DNA of 14,414 nucleotides. Source: Prado023 sp039812125 (lineage in GTDB: Bacteria; Actinomycetota; Actinomycetes; S36-B12; CAIYMF01). The notes under the pieces are model-generated. The model was not told where the DNA came from. It saw only the letters and a list, made by a program, of their open reading frames with translations, and did not search any database. Positions 6,378 to 11,552 of this stretch are shown here, in pieces (within the stretch, counting starts at the first letter, position 1; every line of letters starts with the position of its first letter). A program made the translations under genes and the position numbers. The stretch spans positions 1 to 14,414 of the forward strand of contig JBDHZV010000063.1 in NCBI GenBank assembly GCA_039812125.1, in the 5' to 3' direction.

Positions 6378-7271
6378 ATGGGAACGATCCCGCGACTCGC
6401 GTTCAGCCAGGCCAGCCCGGACCCACGTCCCGAGGGCCAGCCGGGCTCGACCAGCGAGCAGGACCGCCTCATCACCGAGCACATCCCCCTCGTCGGCCAC
6501 ATCGTCCGCGAGACCCTCGGCCGCCTGCCCGGTCACGTGGGTCGCGACGACCTGATGTCGGCCGGCCTCACCGCGCTGGTCCAGGCCGCCCGCGGCTACG
6601 ACGCCAGCCGCGGGGTCCCGTTCGGGCGGTACGCCGCGACCCGGATCCGCGGGGCCATCGTCGACGAGCTGCGTGGCATCGACTGGGCCAGCCGGTCCGT
6701 GCGCCGGATGGCCCGCGAGGTCGAGCAGGCCCGGGTCACCATGACGGCGACGCTGGGCCGCACCCCCACCGCCGACGAGATCGCCGCCGCCCTGGGAGTC
6801 TCGCCCGAGGAGGTCGCGGCCAACGACGACGACGTCAACCGGGCGTCGCTGATGTCCCTGCAGGGCTTCGGCGAGACCCCGATCGACTCCCTCATCCCCT
6901 CGGCGGTGCCCAGCCCGGAGGCGGCGCTGGAGCACCGCGAGCAGCTGGGCTACCTGGTCGACGCGATCTCAGAGCTGCCCGAGCGGCTGCGCACCGTGGT
7001 CCAGGACTACTTCTTCGCCGAGCGGCCCATGGCGGACATCGCCGCCGACCTGCACATCACCGAGTCCCGGGTGTCCCAGATGCGCGCCGAGGCGCTCACG
7101 CTGCTGCGCGACGCGATGAACAGCGCGCTGGCCCCCGAGCTCGTGACGCCCCACCCCCGCCCCGACGGCGCAGCGGCCCGTCGGCGCAACGCCTACTTCG
7201 ACGCGGTGGCGGCACGCCGTTCCGTGTCGGCGCGTCTGGGCGCCCTCGCGGCGGTCGACGCAATCGCATAG
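6378..7271 (+). CDS. fliA: Flagellar sigma factor FliA (sigma-28, WhiG family)
   Basis: A 297-aa group 3 sigma factor that directs RNA polymerase to flagellar promoters. Region 2 runs from about residue 28 to 115 (DRLITEHIPLVGHIVRETLG, GRDDLMSAGLTALVQAARGYD, RGVPFGRYAATRIRGAIVDE, LRGIDWASRSVRR). Region 3 is about 120-155 (LGRTPTADEIAAALGVSPEE). Region 4 is about 193-245, with the helix-turn-helix PMADIAADLHITESRVSQMR. There is an N-terminal extension of about 28 residues and a C-terminal extension of about 50 residues beyond region 4, making it longer than enteric FliA (239 aa). ATG 6378 is preceded by GAGGGGG (6363-6369). The gene ends with TAG, 106 bases before flagellin. FliA-type promoters lie upstream of fliC and flgB. 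No anti-sigma FlgM is seen in the window. Confidence 0.94.
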   Translation: MGTIPRLAFSQASPDPRPEGQPGSTSEQDRLITEHIPLVGHIVRETLGRLPGHVGRDDLMSAGLTALVQAARGYDASRGVPFGRYAATRIRGAIVDELRGIDWASRSVRRMAREVEQARVTMTATLGRTPTADEIAAALGVSPEEVAANDDDVNRASLMSLQGFGETPIDSLIPSAVPSPEAALEHREQLGYLVDAISELPERLRTVVQDYFFAERPMADIAADLHITESRVSQMRAEALTLLRDAMNSALAPELVTPHPRPDGAAARRRNAYFDAVAARRSVSARLGALAAVDAIA

Positions 7272-7288
7272 ATGTCCGGGTGAATCGC

Positions 7289-7315
7289 TCAAGTCGCGAT
7301 CCGCACGGTCGATAA
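7289..7315 (+). promoter_or_regulatory. Sigma-28 (FliA) promoter of flagellin
   Basis: TCAAGTCG (7289-7296), an 11-base spacer and GTCGATAA (7308-7315). This matches the FliA consensus TAAAGTTT-N11-GCCGATAA with the exact spacing and seven of eight bases in the -10. The predicted start near 7322 gives a 5' leader of about 55 bases before flagellin. Confidence 0.82.
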
Positions 7316-7328
7316 GCACGACAGCGGA

Positions 7329-7342
7329 GTCCACGGATGGAC
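7329..7342 (+). promoter_or_regulatory. GGA-loop hairpin in flagellin leader, CsrA-site-like
   Basis: GTCCA (7329-7333) and TGGAC (7338-7342) form a five-base-pair stem with loop CGGA. A GGA in a hairpin loop is the hallmark of CsrA binding sites, and the strong ribosome site AGGAGGG (7363-7369) carries further GGA. Two such sites, one upstream and one on the ribosome site, are how CsrA represses flagellin (hag) in Bacillus subtilis. No csrA or fliW gene is in the window. Confidence 0.35.
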
Positions 7343-7377
7343 ACCGCGGTGACTCAGAGTCCAGGAGGGAACCCACC

Positions 7378-8070
7378 ATGAGTCTTCGCATCAACCAGAA
7401 CGTCGACGCCTTCAACGCCTACCGCAACCTGTCGGTGACGCAGGGCCAGATGTCGAAGTCGCTCGAGAAGCTGTCGAGCGGCTACCGGATCAACCGCGCG
7501 GCCGACGACGCCTCCGGCCTGGCCATCTCCGAGGGCCTGCGCTCGCAGGTCGGCGGCCTGAAGGTGGCCGTGCGCAACGCCCAGGACGGCATCAGCGTCG
7601 CGCAGACCGCTGAAGGCGCCCTGACCGAGGTCCACTCCATGCTGCAGCGCATGAACGACCTCGCGGTGCAGTACGCGAACGGCACGCAGGGCGCGGAGTC
7701 GCAGGACGCCCTGGAGGCCGAGTTCGACGCCCTCGAGACGGAGATCGGGCGGATCAAGGACAACACCACGTTCAACGGCGTCTCCCTGTTCGCAGGCGCA
7801 GCCCTGACCTTCCAGGTCGGCTACTCCAACGGCGACACCATCGACATCTCCGCCACGGCGCTGGCGGACTTCTCGGCCGCGACCGACATGGCCGCGATCG
7901 ACATCGCCAACAGCGACACCCTTCGCGATGCCATCAACGAGGTCTCGGCGCAGCGGGCCGAGCTCGGCGCGATCCAGAACCGCTTCGAGCACACCATCAA
8001 CAACGTCAACGTCGCGGTCGAGAACCTGTCGGCCTCGGAGAGCCGGATCCGCGACACCGACATGGCCTAG
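7378..8070 (+). CDS. fliC: Flagellin, interrupted by an in-frame amber codon
   Basis: The filament subunit, as an open frame of 230 codons. The N-terminal D0/D1 helices are intact (MSLRINQNVDAFNAYRNLSV, LEKLSSGYRINRAADDASGL, VRNAQDGISVAQTAEGALTE). A short variable centre (about 125-190) lacks the D2/D3 domains of enteric flagellin. The C-terminal D1 helix is present (IQNRFEHTINNVNVAVENLS, then RIRDTDMA). The frame stops at TAG 8068-8070 within the motif normally read as DMA-Q/E-E-M. The missing D0 helix follows in frame (8071-8178); with it the protein would be 266 residues, a normal short flagellin. The truncated product should neither polymerise nor bind FliS, because FliS grips the C-terminal D0 segment in studied systems. 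The start has AGGAGGG (7363-7369) eight bases upstream and a FliA promoter. Everything up to the stop looks under selection. Confidence 0.93.
   Translation: MSLRINQNVDAFNAYRNLSVTQGQMSKSLEKLSSGYRINRAADDASGLAISEGLRSQVGGLKVAVRNAQDGISVAQTAEGALTEVHSMLQRMNDLAVQYANGTQGAESQDALEAEFDALETEIGRIKDNTTFNGVSLFAGAALTFQVGYSNGDTIDISATALADFSAATDMAAIDIANSDTLRDAINEVSAQRAELGAIQNRFEHTINNVNVAVENLSASESRIRDTDMA
8068..8070 (+). other. In-frame amber codon (TAG) inside flagellin
   Basis: The TAG sits between RIRDTDMA and EMISFTRSQIL. The corresponding residue in other flagellins is usually Q, E or T. CAG to TAG or GAG to TAG is a one-base change. It lies close to the D1/D0 boundary. The surrounding bases are GGCC-TAG-GAG-ATG. 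Confidence 0.95.
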
Positions 8071-8178
8071 GAGATGATCTCGTTCACGCGGTCGCAGATC
8101 CTGTCCCAGGCCGGCACGGCCATGCTGGCCCAGGCCAACCAGGCGCCGCAGAACGTGCTGCAGCTGCTGCGCGGCTGA
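8071..8178 (+). pseudogene. fliC: Detached C-terminal D0 segment of flagellin
   Basis: Thirty-five sense codons in the same frame as flagellin, ended by TGA (8176-8178). They encode EMISFTRSQILSQAGTAML followed by AQANQAPQNVLQLLRG, the canonical flagellin C-terminus with no frameshift, second stop or obvious wrong residue. It would be expressed by amber readthrough, or alone from ATG 8074 as a 34-aa peptide. The upstream AGGAG (8069-8073) touches that ATG, a spacing too short for ordinary initiation. Its intact state implies the interruption is very recent, an error, or bypassed. Confidence 0.85.
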
Positions 8179-8214
8179 TGACGGGACCGACCACACACCG
8201 GAACCGGACGTGAT

Positions 8215-8259
8215 CGACGCCCGGGTGGGGCCCCACACCTGGCACCCACCCGGGCGTCG
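8215..8259 (+). terminator. Long GC-rich hairpin between flagellin and fliD
   Basis: A perfect 15-bp stem: CGACGCCCGGGTGGG (8215-8229) pairs with CCCACCCGGGCGTCG (8245-8259) around a 15-base loop. It starts 36 bases after the flagellin TGA, with no real U-tract afterwards, as is common for actinobacterial hairpin terminators. It ends 31 bases before fliD, so it probably limits readthrough from flagellin or protects the 3' end of its mRNA. Confidence 0.75.
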
Positions 8260-8290
8260 TCGCATCCCCTGACCGACACGGGAGCACGCC

Positions 8291-9649
8291 ATGGCGACGT
8301 CGAGCATCAGCGGACTGGCCAGCGGGTTGGACACCGCGACCATCATCAGCCAGCTGATGCAGATCGAGGCGACCACCCAGACGCGGCTGAAGACACGGAT
8401 GACCTCCGTGCAGTCCAACGTCACCACGCTGCAGGCGCTCAACACCAAGCTGGCCGCCCTGGCGACCACCGCCGCCGACCTGGCCAGGCCCACCGCGCTC
8501 AACCCGGTGTCGGCCACCAGCAGCAGCACCTCCGTGACCGCCACCGCCCAGGCCGGCGCCGTTCCCGGGACACTGGCCATCACGGTCGACGCCACCGCGC
8601 AGGCCCACCGGCTCACGTTCGCGACCACCGCGGCCCTGACCGACGTGGTCACCGGGGCGTCCACCACCGTCCGGCTCACCGACTCGGCCGGTGCCACGCA
8701 GGACCTCGACACCGGCGACGGGACGCTGTCCGGGCTCATGCGGGCGCTCAACGCCTCCGGCACCGGGGTGCACGCCAGCACCCTGAAGCTCGACGACGGC
8801 ACCTACCGGCTGCGCGTGGAGTCCACCGCCACCGGTGCCGACTCCACGTTCACGCTCACCGCCGAGGACGGCACCGACCTGCTCGGCGGGGCGACCGTGC
8901 GCGCGGGGACGGACGCGGCGATCACCGTCGGCACCGACACCGTGCACTCCGCCACCAACACCTTCACCGGGATCCTGCCCGGCGTGGACGTCACGCTGTC
9001 GCCGGCCACGCCCCCGGGCACCGCGGTCGAGCTGACCGTGGCCACCGACACGACCGCGGCCAAGGCCTCGGTCAAGGCGATGGTCGACGCGGTCAACGCC
9101 GTCCTCGACGACCTGGCCTCGGCCACGAGGTCGAACGCGACCAGCACCTCGAGCTCCAGCAGCACGACCACCTCGAGCACGAACCGGCTGGCGGGCGATC
9201 CCGTGCTGCGCTCGGTGCAGTACGCCCTGACCGACGCGGTGTTCCCCACCGACGGGACGTCGATGTCGACCGTGGGGGTGCAGGTCGACCGGTACGGCCG
9301 GCTCACGTTCGACGAGGCGGCCTTCGACTCCGCGGTGGCCTCCGACCCGACCGCGGTGACCGCCGCCATCACCGGGACCACGGGCTTCGCCGCGCGCGTG
9401 CAGGCCGCCGCCACGTCCGCCAGTGACCCCATCGACGGCGCGATCACGAGCACCATCACGTCGCGCAAGACCCAGATCAGCCGGCTCCAGGACAGCATCG
9501 ACAGCTGGGACGACCGGCTGGCCCTGCGCAAGGAGACCCTGACCCGGCAGTACACCGCGCTGGAGACGGCGCTGTCGAACCTGCAGTCGCAGTCCTCGTG
9601 GCTGAGCAGCCAGATCGCCTCCCTGTCCAGCTCCTCCTCAGAAAGCTGA
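8291..9649 (+). CDS. fliD: Flagellar filament cap protein FliD (HAP2)
   Basis: A 452-aa capping protein that sits at the filament tip and guides flagellin into place. The N-terminus SSISGLASGLDTATIISQLM is the family signature, followed by the coiled D0/D1 segment (about 20-65). The middle (about 75-340) is threonine- and alanine-rich. A Ser/Thr run near residues 282-297 probably forms a flexible loop. The C-terminal D1/D0 coil (about 395-450) reads TITSRKTQISRLQDSIDSWD and LRKETLTRQYTALETALSNL, ending in a serine tail. Length is normal. ATG 8291 has GGGAG (8280-8284) six bases upstream. No separate promoter is obvious, so it relies on readthrough of the hairpin at 8215-8259 or an unseen promoter. 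fliS begins three bases after its stop. Confidence 0.94.
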   Translation: MATSSISGLASGLDTATIISQLMQIEATTQTRLKTRMTSVQSNVTTLQALNTKLAALATTAADLARPTALNPVSATSSSTSVTATAQAGAVPGTLAITVDATAQAHRLTFATTAALTDVVTGASTTVRLTDSAGATQDLDTGDGTLSGLMRALNASGTGVHASTLKLDDGTYRLRVESTATGADSTFTLTAEDGTDLLGGATVRAGTDAAITVGTDTVHSATNTFTGILPGVDVTLSPATPPGTAVELTVATDTTAAKASVKAMVDAVNAVLDDLASATRSNATSTSSSSSTTTSSTNRLAGDPVLRSVQYALTDAVFPTDGTSMSTVGVQVDRYGRLTFDEAAFDSAVASDPTAVTAAITGTTGFAARVQAAATSASDPIDGAITSTITSRKTQISRLQDSIDSWDDRLALRKETLTRQYTALETALSNLQSQSSWLSSQIASLSSSSSES

Positions 9650-9652
9650 CCC

Positions 9653-10033
9653 ATGGCCCACGACGCCCGCTCCGCGTACCTCGCCAACACCGTCGCGACG
9701 GCCAGCCCGGCCCGGCTGCTGGTCATGCTCTGCGACCGGCTCGCCCTGGACGTCCAGCGCGCGGTGGAGGCCCAGGATCGCGGCGACCACCTCGGCGCCC
9801 GGCGGGACCTGCTGCACGCGCAGGACATCGTCGTCGAGCTGCGCTCCACCCTGCGGGTCGACGCCTGGGACGGCGCCCCCCAGCTGGCCGCGCTCTACGA
9901 CTGGCTGTTCACCAACCTGGTCCGGGCCAACACCCAGCGCGACGTCGCGATCACCCGGGCCTGCCAGCCCATCGTCGCCGAGCTCGCCGACACGTGGCGC
10001 CAGGCCGCCCTGACCACCCTGCAGGCCAGCTGA
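9653..10033 (+). CDS. fliS: Flagellin export chaperone FliS
   Basis: A 126-aa helical chaperone that binds newly made flagellin and delivers it to the export gate. The N-terminus has the family tyrosine and the motif ATASPARLLVMLCDRL (about residues 15-30); four or five helices follow, including RRDLLHAQDIVVELRSTLRV and LYDWLFTNLVRANTQRD. The ATG lies three bases after the fliD stop with only a weak AGAAAG-like ribosome site, suggesting translational coupling. The next gene overlaps it by one base (TGATG). In studied systems FliS holds the C-terminal D0 helix of flagellin, which is exactly the part lost by the amber codon upstream. The chaperone itself looks intact. Confidence 0.92.
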   Translation: MAHDARSAYLANTVATASPARLLVMLCDRLALDVQRAVEAQDRGDHLGARRDLLHAQDIVVELRSTLRVDAWDGAPQLAALYDWLFTNLVRANTQRDVAITRACQPIVAELADTWRQAALTTLQAS

Positions 10034-10353
10034 TGGACGACTGGCACCAGACCTGGGTCGCCGAGCTCGACCGGCTCGAGCTGAGCCTGGACGACGCCGA
10101 GGCCCTGCTGCGGGTCAACGACCCGGCCGGGCTGCCCGACCCCTCGGGCCCGCCGTGGCAGCCCCAGGCCCGCGGCGTGCTGCCGGCGGACCTGCTGCCC
10201 CGCGCCCGGCTGATCCACGAGCGGCAGCTGGCCGTCGCCCGGCTGCTGGCCGAGCGCACGCTGAGCACGCAGCGGCAGTCCGCGCTGGCCCGGGTCATCC
10301 GCGAGAACACGATGCGCCCGGACATCCCGGTGTACGTCGACATGATCGCGTGA
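10033..10353 (+). CDS. Unrecognised 106-aa protein in the FliT position
   Basis: Starts on the ATG overlapping the fliS stop by one base and has no ribosome site of its own, so it is coupled to fliS. The protein has an acidic N-terminal helix (WVAELDRLELSLDDAEALLR), a proline-rich centre (LPDPSGPPWQP), then a long basic-hydrophobic helix (LIHERQLAVARLLAERTLST, RQSALARVIRENTM), ending PDIPVYVDMIA. No membrane segment is seen. Gene order fliD-fliS-x usually places the secretion chaperone FliT at x, and the all-helical size fits, but I see no sequence signature proving FliT. It is likely a FliT-like chaperone or an actinobacterial accessory protein. Confidence 0.82.
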   Translation: MDDWHQTWVAELDRLELSLDDAEALLRVNDPAGLPDPSGPPWQPQARGVLPADLLPRARLIHERQLAVARLLAERTLSTQRQSALARVIRENTMRPDIPVYVDMIA

Positions 10354-10367
10354 CCCGACAGAACCGC

Positions 10368-10394
10368 TAAACCGGACCCCCTCCCCGCCGATAG
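10368..10394 (+). promoter_or_regulatory. Sigma-28 (FliA) promoter of the flgB operon
   Basis: TAAACCGG (10368-10375), an 11-base spacer and GCCGATAG (10387-10394). The -10 matches the FliA consensus GCCGATAA at seven of eight positions and the -35 begins TAAA as in the consensus. Spacing equals that of the flagellin promoter. The predicted start near 10401 gives a leader of about 68 bases before flgB. Confidence 0.78.
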
Positions 10395-10468
10395 GCACGC
10401 CGAGCACGGATCGCTCGACCTGCCGATGGACCGGCCACGGATCTTCCGCGAACCAGGGGAGGCTGGGC

Positions 10469-10828
10469 GTGTCCATCTTCGCCACCGACCGCGTGGGCAC
10501 GACGCTGCACACGGCGCTCGACGGGCTGTCGATGCGCCAGCGCGTCATCGCCGACAACATCGCCAACGTCAACACCCCCGGCTTCCGCGCGAGCACCGTG
10601 CAGTTCGAGTCCTCGCTCAGGGCCGCGCTCGCCGACGGCACCCTCACCCCCGACACGACCGTGGCCGCCACCACCCCGGCGAACACCCCGGTGGGCGCCA
10701 ACGGCAACAACGTCGACCTGGGCTCGGAGACCATGTCGGCGATGCAGTCGGTGTTCCAGTACCAGCTGATGTCGCGGGCGGCCACCGACCGGTACACCCT
10801 GATCAGCACCGCGGCAGGCAGCTTCTGA
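10469..10828 (+). CDS. flgB: Flagellar proximal rod protein FlgB
   Basis: A 119-aa rod subunit joining the MS-ring/FliE to the drive shaft. The defining rod motif IADNIANVNTPGFRAS lies at about residues 29-44, and the C-terminal helix MSAMQSVFQYQLMSRAATDR matches the family. GTG 10469 is preceded by AGGGGAGG (10455-10462), a strong ribosome site. It is the first gene of the operon, behind a FliA-type promoter; flgC overlaps it by one base (TGATG). Length is typical to slightly short, with a threonine-rich centre. Confidence 0.93.
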   Translation: MSIFATDRVGTTLHTALDGLSMRQRVIADNIANVNTPGFRASTVQFESSLRAALADGTLTPDTTVAATTPANTPVGANGNNVDLGSETMSAMQSVFQYQLMSRAATDRYTLISTAAGSF

Positions 10829-11223
10829 TGGCCGCCTTCGACGCACTGCGCATCGCGAGGACGGGCCTGGGCATGCACCAGACCTGGCTGGACGCGCTGG
10901 CCCACAACATCGCCAACGCCAACACCGTGCGCCCCACCAGCGGCACCGCGTTCCAGGCCGAGCTGGTCGAGGCCGCACCGCTGGCCGACGGCGGGGTCAC
11001 CGTCAGCGGTGTGGCCCACTCCGACGCCGCCGGCCGGCTCGCCTACGACCCGCAGAACCCGCTGGCCGACGCCGACGGGATGGTCCGGCTGCCCGACATG
11101 GACCTGGCCACCCAGATGACCCAGCTGGTCATGGCCCAGCGCGGCTTCCAGGCCTCGGTCTCGACCACCAAGACCGCCCAGGACACCTACGCCAGCGCGC
11201 TGCAGATCGGACGTGGGGCATGA
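10828..11223 (+). CDS. flgC: Flagellar proximal rod protein FlgC
   Basis: A 131-aa rod subunit. It shows the rod motif AHNIANANTVRP (about residues 27-38), DPQNPLADADGMVRLPDMDL as in FlgC proteins (about 72-91), and the C-terminal helix QLVMAQRGFQASVSTTKTAQ shared with rod and hook proteins. The ATG at 10828 overlaps the flgB stop by one base, which fixes the start; an upstream open stretch in this frame belongs to the flgB region and is not translated. fliE overlaps the end by four bases (ATGA). Confidence 0.93.
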   Translation: MAAFDALRIARTGLGMHQTWLDALAHNIANANTVRPTSGTAFQAELVEAAPLADGGVTVSGVAHSDAAGRLAYDPQNPLADADGMVRLPDMDLATQMTQLVMAQRGFQASVSTTKTAQDTYASALQIGRGA

Positions 11224-11552
11224 GCATCCCGAGCATCGCCGGCATCGGCTTCGCCCCCTATGTCGCGCCCACGCTGCCCGCCACCGGCACGACCGGCGTC
11301 ACGGGCACGTCGGCGACCTCGTCGTCGGGCGGGGTGCGGTTCGGCGACCTGCTCGGCGAGGGCATCGACCGGCTCCAGGGGCTGCACGGAACCGCCGACA
11401 GCCTGGCCGTCCAAGCCGCCACCGGTGACCTGCAGAACCTGCACGACTACACGATCGCCGCGACCGAGGCGTCCGTGGCCACCCAGCTGACGGTGGCCGT
11501 GCGGAACAAGGCCGTCGAGGCGTTCAACGAGATCATGCGGATGTCGATCTGA
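11220..11552 (+). CDS. fliE: Flagellar hook-basal body protein FliE
   Basis: A 110-aa adaptor between the FliF MS-ring and the rod, also needed for export gate function. The N-terminal 35 residues are a flexible Thr/Ser/Gly tract. The conserved core is GVRFGDLLGEGIDRLQGLHG, then SLAVQAATGDLQNLHDYTIA, and the family end LTVAVRNKAVEAFNEIMRMSI type sequence. ATG 11220 overlaps flgC by four bases; GGACGTGGGG upstream may act as the ribosome site. fliF starts on the last base of its stop. Confidence 0.93.
   Translation: MSIPSIAGIGFAPYVAPTLPATGTTGVTGTSATSSSGGVRFGDLLGEGIDRLQGLHGTADSLAVQAATGDLQNLHDYTIAATEASVATQLTVAVRNKAVEAFNEIMRMSI

Noticed and set aside
8068..8070. Amber codon as pyrrolysine insertion
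   Set aside because: TAG ends other genes normally here, no pyl genes are visible in the window, and the position in flagellin is ordinarily Q, E or T with no known need for a special residue.
7354..8802. 482-codon minus-strand frame opposite flagellin and fliD
   Set aside because: It is antisense to two genes with unmistakable protein motifs, has no domain of its own and passes through the flagellin promoter-proximal region.
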